This document shows positions 8,301 to 15,833 of a stretch of 64,000 nucleotides of DNA, piece by piece (the stretch's first letter is position 1; each line of letters begins with the position of its first letter). Under the pieces are notes generated by a model. The model was given only the letters and a program-made list of their open reading frames with translations. It was not told where the DNA came from and did no database searches. Source of the stretch: CAZIWW01 sp964543275 (GTDB lineage: Bacteria; Patescibacteriota; Minisyncoccia; Moranbacterales; UBA11712); assembly GCA_964543275.1 (NCBI GenBank), contig CAZIWW010000001.1, positions 1-64,000 of the forward strand. The letters run 5' to 3'. The position numbers were made by a program, and so were the translations under genes.

Positions 8301-9617
8301 ATGCGATCCTTAACCACTAAGATAAATATTCCTTTTTGCTTATTGGCTATCGCGTTTTGTTCGTTGATCTTGGCTTCCGGCTTTTCCGATGTAACTGCCG
8401 CGGAGAAAGGTAATGAAGAAGCAGGTGAATCAGCTAACCTTTCCGAGGACATTCAGGCTATTCGAGAAAAAATTGACAAGTATCAGCAAGAGCTTGATGA
8501 GAGAGAGGAGCAGGAAAAGGATCTTTTCAGCGACATTTCTCTTTTAGAAAAAGACATAGCAAAAATGGAGCTGCAAATTAAGGAGACAGAGTTGGTCATA
8601 AATAGTTTAAATGTTGAAATTGAAGATAAGAGGTTGGAAATTAAAGATGTGGAGAAGGACGTGGCGGTCAAGAAAAAAGACTTAAGCAAATTTTTGCAGG
8701 AACTTTATAAGCTTGGTCAGGATTCACCACTGGAGATAATCTTGGGTAATCAGAATTTCTCCGATTATTTTTCAGAATCTAATAGTTTGGAGACTTTCGA
8801 GGATAGAACCAAGGATGTTCACGAGCAATTAATATTTTTAATGGAAGGGTTAAAGAACCAAAAGGAACAGTTGCTGGATAAGAAAGCGGAACAGGTAATG
8901 TTGAAGAATATGCAGCTGGATCAGCAGGAAGCGCTGGACGATGAGATGAAAATTAAAAATTTGTTAATGAGCCAAGTTCGGAGCGACAAAGAAAAACTTT
9001 CTAAGGAGCTGGTTCAGCTAAACGCTAAGCTCGACGCTCTCCAATCATTGGGCAAGCCCATTATTTTGGAGGATGCCGTAAAGGCGGCTAAGTACGCTTC
9101 AAAGTTAACCGGAGTAAGGCCTGAATTTTTGTTGGGGGTTTTGAGAGTGGAGTCGGCTCTGGGAACAAATGTCGGAGGCGGGCGCTATAAAACTGATATG
9201 AATCCTAAGCAATGGAAAACTTTTAAGAAGATCTGTAAAGAATTAAAACTTGATCCGGATGATGTCCCGGTTTCCAGAAGAGTTTGCTACAACCGAGATT
9301 CGAAAGATGGTTGCGGTGGGTGGGGCGGAGCTATGGGTCCGGCCCAATTTATGCCCAGCACCTGGATGGGCTACAAAAGCCGAGTGGAAAAGATTACCGG
9401 CAAATTTCCGGCTAATCCCTGGAACTTAAAAGATTCACTGCTGGCTATGGGCTTAAAGCTAGCGGCGGTGGATGGAGTGACTAAGGGTAAGAAAAAAGCC
9501 GAGCGCAAAGCCGCCGGCATATACTTGGCAGGCGCTAATTGGGAGAAATTTTCCTGGTATTCCGATCGTGTGATGTTTTACGCAAAAGCGTATAAGAAGG
9601 TACTAGAGGATTATTGA
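8301..9617 (+). CDS. Secreted coiled-coil lytic murein transglycosylase
   Basis: A peptidoglycan-cleaving enzyme exported by an N-terminal signal peptide. The start at 8301 (MRSLTTK) is chosen because it places the basic residues directly before the hydrophobic core FCLLAIAFCSLILASG; the upstream GTG/ATG options add repeat-derived sequence. Residues about 40-260 form a long coiled coil like the CC domain of EnvC/PcsB proteins. The C-terminal 170 residues resemble the lytic transglycosylase fold: LLGVLRVESALGTNVGG with the likely catalytic Glu, then GGAMGPAQFMPSTW and NPWNLKDSLLAMGLKLA. The coiled coil probably positions or gates the enzyme at the division or elongation machinery. 438 aa. Confidence 0.85.
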   Translation: MRSLTTKINIPFCLLAIAFCSLILASGFSDVTAAEKGNEEAGESANLSEDIQAIREKIDKYQQELDEREEQEKDLFSDISLLEKDIAKMELQIKETELVINSLNVEIEDKRLEIKDVEKDVAVKKKDLSKFLQELYKLGQDSPLEIILGNQNFSDYFSESNSLETFEDRTKDVHEQLIFLMEGLKNQKEQLLDKKAEQVMLKNMQLDQQEALDDEMKIKNLLMSQVRSDKEKLSKELVQLNAKLDALQSLGKPIILEDAVKAAKYASKLTGVRPEFLLGVLRVESALGTNVGGGRYKTDMNPKQWKTFKKICKELKLDPDDVPVSRRVCYNRDSKDGCGGWGGAMGPAQFMPSTWMGYKSRVEKITGKFPANPWNLKDSLLAMGLKLAAVDGVTKGKKKAERKAAGIYLAGANWEKFSWYSDRVMFYAKAYKKVLEDY

Positions 9618-9853
9618 GATATTTCTTAAATTGCAAAGTCCGTTCTTTCGTTATTTTAGCGCAAAATTGGTTTGATTCGTGTCCATGAAAATGCTAATCA
9701 AACGAGTATTAAATGAAGAAAACTAAGCTTTAGTAATTCTTTAATTTATTTAAAGAAGTATTGGCAATCAGGATATTTTGATTTGTTCAAGAGTTACTAA
9801 TTACGCGATTTTATTTTTGTCAAGTCCTGTGATTATTTTTCAAGCCATTTTGT
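9618..9853. other. Spacer without recognised features
   Basis: 236 nt of AT-rich sequence between the transglycosylase gene and the small-RNA promoter. No coding or hairpin signal stands out. Confidence 0.4.
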
Positions 9854-9882
9854 TTGACTTTCTGATTTAGAAATTATATAAT
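9854..9882 (+). promoter_or_regulatory. Near-consensus sigma70 promoter of a candidate small RNA
   Basis: TTGACT (9854-9859), exactly 17 nt, then TATAAT (9877-9882). This is the best promoter match in the window and no open reading frame follows for about 270 nt. Confidence 0.75.
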
Positions 9883-9888
9883 AAAGAT

Positions 9889-10012
9889 GTAAAATTCGAA
9901 GATTGGGGGTATAATACGGTGGATTTTACATGGGTGATTTTCTCTGTTCGCCCGCCAAAAGTTTTGCTTTTTATAGCAAAATTTAAGCGGGCAAGGGTGA
10001 ATCGCTTTTTTT
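9889..10012 (+). ncRNA. Candidate independent structured small RNA (about 124 nt)
   Basis: Transcription from the TTGACT-17-TATAAT promoter would begin near 9889. The 5' part can form a hairpin (ATGTAAAATTC at 9888-9898 with GGATTTTACAT at 9921-9931) around a G-rich loop. The 3' part (9934-10005) is a long interrupted hairpin: GTGATT with AATCGC, GCCCGC with GCGGGC, and an inner TTTTGCT with AGCAAAA. It ends in seven T (10006-10012), so it doubles as an intrinsic terminator. No start codon with a useful frame lies inside. The long-hairpin shape recalls 6S RNA, but it is short for that family and I cannot assign a family. Confidence 0.55.
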
Positions 10013-10020
10013 GTTGTTCT

Positions 10021-10131
10021 CTACGAATTACGAATTCAGTACGAATATACGAATGAATTAATTTTCAAGATTATTGTTTAGTTAAAGTTTATTTTTAATG
10101 TCACATTGATTCGTATATTCGCAAGTTATCC
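10021..10131. repeat. TACGAAT-family inverted repeat, copy 1
   Basis: CTACGAATTACGAATTC followed by TACGAATATACGAAT (10040-10054) faces ATTCGTATATTCG (10109-10121), with 13 nt perfectly complementary. Copies of the same family occur at 25325-25554 and 63430-63524. It ends just before a TTATCCATA word resembling a DnaA box. Confidence 0.8.
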
Positions 10132-10159
10132 ATAATTAGTATGGAATCCCCCTTGAGCT

Positions 10160-11665
10160 ATGAAAGATTTGGCTGGAAGGGTGAGACAGATGTGTAGGGT
10201 GAGTTCATTTAATAGGGCGCGTGAGCTGTCTATTTTAAAGCTGGCTTTAGAAAATTTTGCTATCAGCGCGGTGTTTATACTGGCGTCGGTTTTCATTTTG
10301 ACTAGCTCCTTAGCTCAAGCTAACGTTTCCAGTATAACTCCCGAAAAAGTCATTGAGCTGGTTAACGAAGCGCGCAAAGAGAGAGGCGTGGGCGAATTAA
10401 TAGAAAACGAAAAGCTTTCCAGGGCGGCTGAGCGGAAGGTTGAAGATATGGTTGAGAAAGATTATTTTTCTCATAACTCTCCGGCGGGCGTTACGCCGTG
10501 GCATTGGATTGAAGAGGAAGGCTATGATTATGATTATGCCGGAGAGAACTTGGCTATGGATTTTACTTCGGCGAGAAAGATGCATAGCAGTTGGATGGCA
10601 AGCCCTACCCATCGAGCTAATATCCTGAATAAGAAATATAAGGAGATCGGAGTTGCGGTAAGAGAGGGAACAATAGATAATCATCAGACGATTGTAGTGG
10701 CGCAAATGTTTGGGTCTGGGGATAAGAACTCTTCTAAATTAAAAAAGGCTGTGTCGGTGGAAAAAGAGGAAACGGGCAAGGCGGATGAAAAAAATAAAAC
10801 CGGCGGTTATTATTGTCCGACACTCCCTCCGGCTAAAGTAAGAAAAAGCGGAATTTTTCCAAGTCGTCCTTTTATAACCAGTCCGCAGAAGAACGAAGTT
10901 GTTTCCCAAGATGTTATAGAGGTGGTGGGGAAGTCAATGCCGGGAGTTAAAGTCGCTATTTTTGACAATGCTTATTTTTCCGCCTCGGCGGTTTCGGATA
11001 AAGACGGTTGGTTTAGAGTTGAACTTAAAAATATTTCTGAAGGAGTCCATTCTCTGACAGTGAATGCTAATAAGGCGGGCGCTGGGGAAAAACTTAAAGC
11101 GGGGTTTTTAAAGAGCGATGTAGTTTTTAGAGTCGATCGAACCAAGCCTAGGGTGGATTACCACTTTTATACCAGCGGCGAACGTTCCCGCGAGGTTTTT
11201 TTGACAGCTGTTTCCAGCGAAGAGAACTGCTTTTTCGAAATTGGCGGCGAGAGAATAAAAGCTAGCGGCAGTAGTCCGGTTGTGATTCCGATTGACAGCG
11301 GGAAATCCGCCGGTGTTTTAAAAGTAACCGATCGCGCAGGCAATGAAACGTCAGCAGAGATCGCTTTTCCCAATAGTTATTCTTATAAAAATAACAAAAC
11401 AACTAATAAGATTGCGTCGGCGCTAGGGCTAGGCTTGGATTCAGATATTATTTTTGGGAAAGCTGTTTACGCGGCGGAGGCGGGAGTAATTTCGGTCAGG
11501 GATAAAATTGAGAGCGATGCCCTGTTCGCTTCTATTATAATTCTTATTTTTACCATTTTGATAAATTCCATAGTTCTCATTAAATCAAAAATTGCCAATC
11601 CGTTTATTATCTTAAATACAGTTTTTATGATGATGGTGGTTACTATGCTGTCTTTTTTAAGGTAG
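10160..11665 (+). CDS. Exported CAP (SCP/PR-1) domain protein with Ig-like domain and C-terminal membrane anchor
   Basis: A 501-aa surface protein. A hydrophobic segment at about 35-55 (ISAVFILASVFILTSSLAQA) acts as signal peptide or anchor. The CAP domain spans about 65-195 with the usual ligands: FSHNSP, GENLAM and THRANIL. Next is a beta-sandwich of the bacterial Ig type (about 230-315, with VVGKSMPGVKVAIFDN), a second short beta region, and a C-terminal transmembrane helix (FASIIILIFTILINSIVLI) near 455-480. CAP proteins in bacteria are secreted with varied roles; the substrate is not evident. An alternative ATG at 10190 has a better purine-rich site (GGAAGGGTGAG) upstream, so the first ten residues are uncertain. 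Confidence 0.88.
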   Translation: MKDLAGRVRQMCRVSSFNRARELSILKLALENFAISAVFILASVFILTSSLAQANVSSITPEKVIELVNEARKERGVGELIENEKLSRAAERKVEDMVEKDYFSHNSPAGVTPWHWIEEEGYDYDYAGENLAMDFTSARKMHSSWMASPTHRANILNKKYKEIGVAVREGTIDNHQTIVVAQMFGSGDKNSSKLKKAVSVEKEETGKADEKNKTGGYYCPTLPPAKVRKSGIFPSRPFITSPQKNEVVSQDVIEVVGKSMPGVKVAIFDNAYFSASAVSDKDGWFRVELKNISEGVHSLTVNANKAGAGEKLKAGFLKSDVVFRVDRTKPRVDYHFYTSGERSREVFLTAVSSEENCFFEIGGERIKASGSSPVVIPIDSGKSAGVLKVTDRAGNETSAEIAFPNSYSYKNNKTTNKIASALGLGLDSDIIFGKAVYAAEAGVISVRDKIESDALFASIIILIFTILINSIVLIKSKIANPFIILNTVFMMMVVTMLSFLR

Positions 11666-11902
11666 ATTTTTCTTTATTTCTGTCTGCAAGCTTTTTGTTG
11701 GCAGGAATAAGGGTGAAAGTTCTTTAAAAACTTAATAGAAAGCCCGCTAGAGTTTTTCTTTGAAATCGTCTTGCGTAGGGGCGATTCATAAATCTCCCCT
11801 ACGAGTCAATATGTATCATAAGGCGAAACTTGGGCGGGCAGGGTGAACCACTTTAAAGGTAAGTGTCCTTACTTTTAGCCGATAAGGCTTATTAGACAAA
11901 AC
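11666..11902. other. Non-coding spacer with hairpins
   Basis: 237 nt without an ORF. It contains a perfect CGTAGGGG/CCCCTACG stem at 11774-11803 with an inner GATT/AATC pair, a GTAAG/CTTAC hairpin near 11859, and a CGGGCAGGGTGAACC stretch near 11833 resembling GCGGGCAAGGGTGAATC at 9988. With the terminator at 11903 this could be another structured transcript, but no convincing promoter was found. Confidence 0.4.
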
Positions 11903-11937
11903 AATCCCGTCTTTTTCAGAAGACGGGATTTTTGTTT
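11903..11937 (+). terminator. Intrinsic terminator before murA
   Basis: AATCCCGTCTT pairs with AAGACGGGATT and is followed by TTTGTTT. It lies 238 nt after the CAP gene and just before the murA promoter. Confidence 0.85.
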
Positions 11938-11978
11938 GAGCTAAATTTATTCTTATAATAAGCGCGTTAATTTTTCGT

Positions 11979-12007
11979 TTGATTTTATTGTCCGCTTATC
12001 TTATAAT
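11979..12007 (+). promoter_or_regulatory. murA promoter
   Basis: TTGATT (11979-11984), 17-nt spacer, TATAAT (12002-12007). Predicted transcription start near 12014, giving a leader of about 90 nt. Confidence 0.7.
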
Positions 12008-12054
12008 AACTCTGCGCTTCGAGATTATTTAGGGATTGATATATTAAGGGCTTC

Positions 12055-12079
12055 AAGCGGCTTGATGAAACAAGCCGCT
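12055..12079 (+). promoter_or_regulatory. Hairpin in the murA leader
   Basis: AGCGGCTTG pairs perfectly with CAAGCCGCT around ATGAAA. No T-run follows directly, so it is not a plain terminator. It lies about 24 nt upstream of the ATG and could affect translation or stability. Confidence 0.45.
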
Positions 12080-12102
12080 GCGGGTCATTATAAAAAAAGC
12101 CT

Positions 12103-13362
12103 ATGCAATACTTCAAGATCAAGGGTGGAAAAAAGTTAGAAGGAGAAATAGAAGTGAAAGGGGCTAAGAACGCGGCGCTTAAGGCGGTGGCGGCGGCTTT
12201 GCTTTCGCGCGAGAAGTGGACGATTACCAATTTTCCTTGCATTGAAGATACTTCCAGGATGCTGGAAATTGTTGAGGATTTAGGGGTAAAAGTTAATCGC
12301 GGGGGTGATCGGGTTGAGATTCAAGCTGGTGAAATTAGTGAAAACAAACTGAACAACGAGCTTTCTCGAAAGCTACGGGCTTCCATAATGTTGGCTGGTC
12401 CTATTTTGGCGAGAACCGGAGAGGTGGAGATGCCGTATCCCGGGGGATGCGTCATTGGCAAACGGCCGATTGATATGTTTATCGATGGTTTTCAAAGACT
12501 GGGTGCCGAGGTTGAATGGAAAGACAGCTATTTTGTTTTGCGGGCTAAAAAGCTTAAAGGAGCTAGAATATTTTTTCCGAAAATTTCAGTAACAGCGACG
12601 GAGTCCATGATGATGACATCGGTTTTGGCTGAAGGCGAAACAGTTTTAGAAAACGCGGCTATGGAACCGGAGGTTCCGGCTTTGGCTGATTTTTTAAATA
12701 AGATAGGAGCTGACATCTCCGGCGCTGGAACGCCGACGATTAAAATTAACGGAGTCAAGGAAATAGGCGGCGGAAAATTTGAGATGATCCCAGACAGGAT
12801 TGAAGCAGGCACTTTTGTCATTATGGGGATTTTAACTGGCGGAGAAATAAAAATTACGAAGTGCAACCCGGGACATATCAAAGCAATGCTGGCTGTTTTA
12901 GAAAAAACGGGAGCTGATTTCGAGACTAAGCAAGGCGAGATATTAGTGAGAAGCGGTAAGGAAATAAAAGCTGTGAGATATATAACTACTCATGAATATC
13001 CAGGACTAGCCACTGATCTTCAAGCGCCGCTGACTCTGCTTATGACCCAAGCCAAAGGGCTAAGTTTGATACACGATTCCATTTTCGAGGGGCGGTTGTT
13101 TTTTACCGATATACTCAACACTATGGGGGCGGATATCATAATGTGCGATCCGCACAGAGTTGTGGTTAATGGACCTGCTAAGTTATGTGCGCGAAAAATT
13201 GTTAGTCCGGATCTGCGAGCCGGGATAACTCTGGTTTTGGCTGGTCTCATTGCCAAAGGCGAAACCAGAATAGAGAATATTTATCAGATAGATCGAGGGT
13301 ATGAAAGAATAGAAGAAAGATTGCAGAGACTGGGAGCGGAGATTAAGAGAGTTGAGGCGTAA
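12103..13362 (+). CDS. murA: UDP-N-acetylglucosamine 1-carboxyvinyltransferase
   Basis: First committed step of peptidoglycan synthesis: transfers enolpyruvate from PEP to UDP-GlcNAc in the cytoplasm. The 419-aa length equals the family norm. The N-terminal KGAKNAAL provides the conserved K22/N23, and the catalytic loop PGGCVIGKRPID holds C116, so the enzyme should be fosfomycin-sensitive rather than the Asp variant. The EPSP-synthase-type repeat fold is continuous with no inserts. It has its own promoter and is followed by a long hairpin and then mreB, so it may be transcribed apart from the shape gene. Confidence 0.97.
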   Translation: MQYFKIKGGKKLEGEIEVKGAKNAALKAVAAALLSREKWTITNFPCIEDTSRMLEIVEDLGVKVNRGGDRVEIQAGEISENKLNNELSRKLRASIMLAGPILARTGEVEMPYPGGCVIGKRPIDMFIDGFQRLGAEVEWKDSYFVLRAKKLKGARIFFPKISVTATESMMMTSVLAEGETVLENAAMEPEVPALADFLNKIGADISGAGTPTIKINGVKEIGGGKFEMIPDRIEAGTFVIMGILTGGEIKITKCNPGHIKAMLAVLEKTGADFETKQGEILVRSGKEIKAVRYITTHEYPGLATDLQAPLTLLMTQAKGLSLIHDSIFEGRLFFTDILNTMGADIIMCDPHRVVVNGPAKLCARKIVSPDLRAGITLVLAGLIAKGETRIENIYQIDRGYERIEERLQRLGAEIKRVEA

Positions 13363-13512
13363 AAATCAAAAACCAAATACCAAAAGCCAAAAATACAAAT
13401 CAAAAACTCTAATTTAGCGAGAGCTCTCCGCCTGTAAGGGTGTGGGAACCTATAATATTTTAGCTTTTAAGTTTGTGTCTTTGGTATTTGGTTTTTGATT
13501 TTTGGTTTTTTA
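13361..13512. repeat. Long hairpin repeat between murA and mreB-1
   Basis: AATCAAAAACCAAATACCAAA (13364-13384) is the exact complement of TTTGGTATTTGGTTTTTGATT (13480-13500), and CAAAAGCC/TTGG words extend it. The right arm ends 2 nt before the mreB ATG. On the annotated strand it forms one long stem with a roughly 95-nt loop. Confidence 0.85.
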
Positions 13513-13514
13513 CT

Positions 13515-14525
13515 ATGTTTATCAAAAAAATCGGAATTGATTTAGGGACCGCTAATACTCTTGTTTTTCTTCCAGGCAAGGGTATTATTGTCAATGAGCC
13601 TTCAGTTGTAGCCATTTCAATGATTGACAATAAAGTACTGGCGGTGGGCAACGAGGCTAAAGAGATGATAGGCAGGACACCTGAAACAATTACTGCTTCC
13701 AGACCTCTAAAAGATGGTGTAATAGCGGATTATCGGATAACAGAAGCTATGCTCGAATATTTTATTAACAAAGTAAGCGGCGGGCGGTTTAGGTTGTTTC
13801 GTCCTGAAGTTATGGTTTCTATCCCGTCCGGAGCGACTTCAACAGAGCGGCGGGCGGTTATAGACGCGACTATTAAGGCCGGCGCCAAAACAGCTTATGT
13901 AATAAAAGAACCGGTGTTGGCGGCTATCGGCGCCGGGATTCCAATAAACAGCGCCGCTGGAAACATGATTGTTGACATCGGAGGCGGAACCAGCGAAGTG
14001 GCTATAATTTCTTTAGGCGGAGTTGTGGCCGCTTACAGCGCGCGGGTTGGCGGGAATAAAATTGATCAGGCTATTGCCGATTTTGTCAAAAAGAAACACG
14101 GCTTGGCTATCGGCGAAAGGACAGCCGAGGAAATGAAAATTGCTGTCGGAAGCGCTCTTCCGCAGATGAAGGATGAATACATTGAAGTGAGGGGGCGAGA
14201 CTTAATCGCTGGACTTCCAAAGACTATTAGAGTTTCTTCCAACGAAGTTACCGAGGCCATTCAGGATGAACTTCGAGAAATTATCAATACTATTAAAAAA
14301 GTTCTTCAAGAAACCCCTCCGGAACTGGCGGCCGATGTTATTGACAAGGGAATGATTCTGTCAGGAGGGGGAGCTTTACTTCGACACATAGATCAACTCA
14401 TTACCAAGACGACCGGGGTTCCTTGTTATGTGGCCGATGATCCATTATTTTGCGTGGCCAAAGGAACAGGGATCGCACTGGATAATTTGGATGTGTATAA
14501 GAGGACGGTGGTGTTGAGTAAGTGA
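13515..14525 (+). CDS. mreB: Rod-shape actin homologue MreB, first copy
   Basis: A cytoplasmic actin-like ATPase that organises the elongasome under the membrane. 336 aa from the ATG at 13515. Longer in-frame starts would translate the arm of the upstream hairpin and are rejected. Phosphate-1 motif IGIDLGTANT at the N-terminus, phosphate-2 IVDIGGGTSEVAII, and the adenosine motif near LSGGGALL. The N-terminal MFIKKIGID lacks the longer amphipathic start of the second copy at 23439 (MLSKLFGKFSKDIGID). Two paralogues may have separate roles. This one sits with murA and glycosyltransferases, not with mreCD. Confidence 0.95.
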   Translation: MFIKKIGIDLGTANTLVFLPGKGIIVNEPSVVAISMIDNKVLAVGNEAKEMIGRTPETITASRPLKDGVIADYRITEAMLEYFINKVSGGRFRLFRPEVMVSIPSGATSTERRAVIDATIKAGAKTAYVIKEPVLAAIGAGIPINSAAGNMIVDIGGGTSEVAIISLGGVVAAYSARVGGNKIDQAIADFVKKKHGLAIGERTAEEMKIAVGSALPQMKDEYIEVRGRDLIAGLPKTIRVSSNEVTEAIQDELREIINTIKKVLQETPPELAADVIDKGMILSGGGALLRHIDQLITKTTGVPCYVADDPLFCVAKGTGIALDNLDVYKRTVVLSK

Positions 14526-14650
14526 GTTCAAAGTGCAAAGTTAAAAGTTAAAAGTGTTGGTATTAGCTCCGCTCATAATTATTCGTTTATAGAAATAAAT
14601 GTCGCGAAGCGACTCCGTAATTTTGCGCTTTGCGTTTTGAGTTTTGCACT
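14526..14650. repeat. AAAGTGCAAAGTTAAAAGT-type inverted repeat
   Basis: GTTCAAAGTGCAAAGTTAAA starts immediately after the mreB stop. The facing arm TTTTGCGCTTTGCGTTTTG...TTTTGCACTT ends at the ATG of the glycosyltransferase. Arms are imperfect but clearly of the AAAGTTC family. Confidence 0.7.
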
Positions 14651-14651
14651 T

Positions 14652-15833
14652 ATGCTTATAGGAATTGACGCCTCGCGGGCTTTTAAGAAAGAGCGCACGG
14701 GCATTGAGGAATATTCTTATCAGGTCATCAAGCATCTGACAAAATACTTGGGGAACAGCCGGGTTGTTTTATACGTAAATCCAACTTTGGATTTAGCAGA
14801 GATTGATTTTGGTATTCCCGAAAACTGGAAGGTTAAAAAATTAAAAACTCCGATTTTTTGGACACAGTTTCGATTATCTTGGGAAATGTTTTTTCATCCG
14901 GTAAACGTTTTATTTATTCCGGCGCATAATGTTCCAGTTATTCATCCTAGAAATACGACAGTGACCATTCACGGTTTGGAGTATGAGTTCTGCCCGCGGG
15001 CTTATTCTTTTTTTGATAGGTGGTATATGCGGTTTTCAATAAAAAATTCCTGTAAGTGGGCTAGGCGAATAATAGCTGTGAGTAAGAACACTAAGCTGGA
15101 TTTGGTAAAATTATATAAAGCGCCAAAGGAGAAGATAAAAGTGGTATATGAGGGGATAGGTGATAAAATTTCTAAATCTGAATTTCTAATTTCTAATCAA
15201 ATCCCAAATCCCAAATCCCAAATTTCAAAACTTAATACAAAATACAAAATACAAGATACTAAATACATCCTGTTTATTGGCAGACTAGAGGAAAGGAAAA
15301 ACATTTGCGGGATAATCGAGGCGTTTGAGATTTTGAAAGAGAAGTATAATCTTTCGCACAAGCTGTATCTGGTCGGAAAGTTCGGTTACGGTTGGAAGAA
15401 AATAAGTAATAAAATAAGTAATTCGAAATATAAGGATGATATAATTTCAACCGGGTATATTGGTGAGAACGAAAAGCGGGAGTTATTGCGAGAAGCGGAT
15501 GTTTTTTTGTTTCCAACTTTTTACGAAGGTTTTGGATTGCCAATTTTAGAGGCTCAAAGCGCGGGAGCGCCGGTGGTAACTTCCAATGTTTCCTCGATGC
15601 CCGAAGTGGTCCGCCTTCGCCAAGGCTTTGGCGGACAAGCAGCGGACAGCGCTGTCTTGGTTAATCCGAAAGATTCTGGTGAAATTGCTAGGGCCGTTAA
15701 TAAACTGATTTCCGACAAAAGGTTAAGGAATGATATAATCAAAAAAGGATATGAGAATGTGGAAAGGTTTTCGTGGGAAAAGTGCGCGGAGGAAATAGCT
15801 AAAATGCTAATTGTTGCGAATAATAAAGATTAA
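14652..15833 (+). CDS. GT4-family glycosyltransferase with two in-frame repeat inserts
   Basis: A GT-B fold glycosyltransferase (393 aa), probably adding a sugar to a cell-surface glycan from a nucleotide sugar. The ATG at 14652 (MLIGIDASRAF) follows the repeat arm. The C-terminal half has FIGRLEERKN, the LVGKFGYGW strand, and the GT4 E-x7-E signature in YEGFGLPILEAQSAG. Two inserts stand out: residues about 173-205, low complexity (SKSEFLISN... and KLNTKYKIQDTKY), and residues about 320-332, RLRQGFGGQAADSA, from a CGCCAAGGCTTTGGCG palindrome. Both keep the frame and lie in loops. The stop overlaps the next gene by 1 nt (TAATG), so the two glycosyltransferases form an operon. Confidence 0.9.
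   Translation: MLIGIDASRAFKKERTGIEEYSYQVIKHLTKYLGNSRVVLYVNPTLDLAEIDFGIPENWKVKKLKTPIFWTQFRLSWEMFFHPVNVLFIPAHNVPVIHPRNTTVTIHGLEYEFCPRAYSFFDRWYMRFSIKNSCKWARRIIAVSKNTKLDLVKLYKAPKEKIKVVYEGIGDKISKSEFLISNQIPNPKSQISKLNTKYKIQDTKYILFIGRLEERKNICGIIEAFEILKEKYNLSHKLYLVGKFGYGWKKISNKISNSKYKDDIISTGYIGENEKRELLREADVFLFPTFYEGFGLPILEAQSAGAPVVTSNVSSMPEVVRLRQGFGGQAADSAVLVNPKDSGEIARAVNKLISDKRLRNDIIKKGYENVERFSWEKCAEEIAKMLIVANNKD
15169..15267 (+). repeat. In-frame low-complexity insert in the GT4 gene
   Basis: DNA words CTAATTTCTAAT, ATCCCAAATCCCAAAT and AATACAAAATACAAAATAC, all typical of spacer repeats here, are translated in frame between VVYEGIGDKI and ILFIGRLEE, which are close together in ordinary GT4 enzymes. 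Peptides KSEFLISN and LNTKYKIQDTK match the MiaB inserts. Confidence 0.8.
15609..15650 (+). repeat. In-frame GC-rich palindrome (RQGFGGQA element) in the GT4 gene
   Basis: TCCGCC, then CGCCAAGG/CTTTGGCG, then GGCGGA, encoding RLRQGFGGQAADSA between VSSMPEV and AVLVNPKD. Ordinary GT4 proteins read MPEV..GDAALLVDP here with a short link. The peptide RQGFGGQA is one I recall in other CPR proteins; a search would test this. Confidence 0.75.

Noticed and set aside
13473..13514. N-terminal extension of MreB-1 (MCLWYLVFDFWFF)
   Set aside because: It is the translated right arm of the upstream hairpin, not part of the protein.
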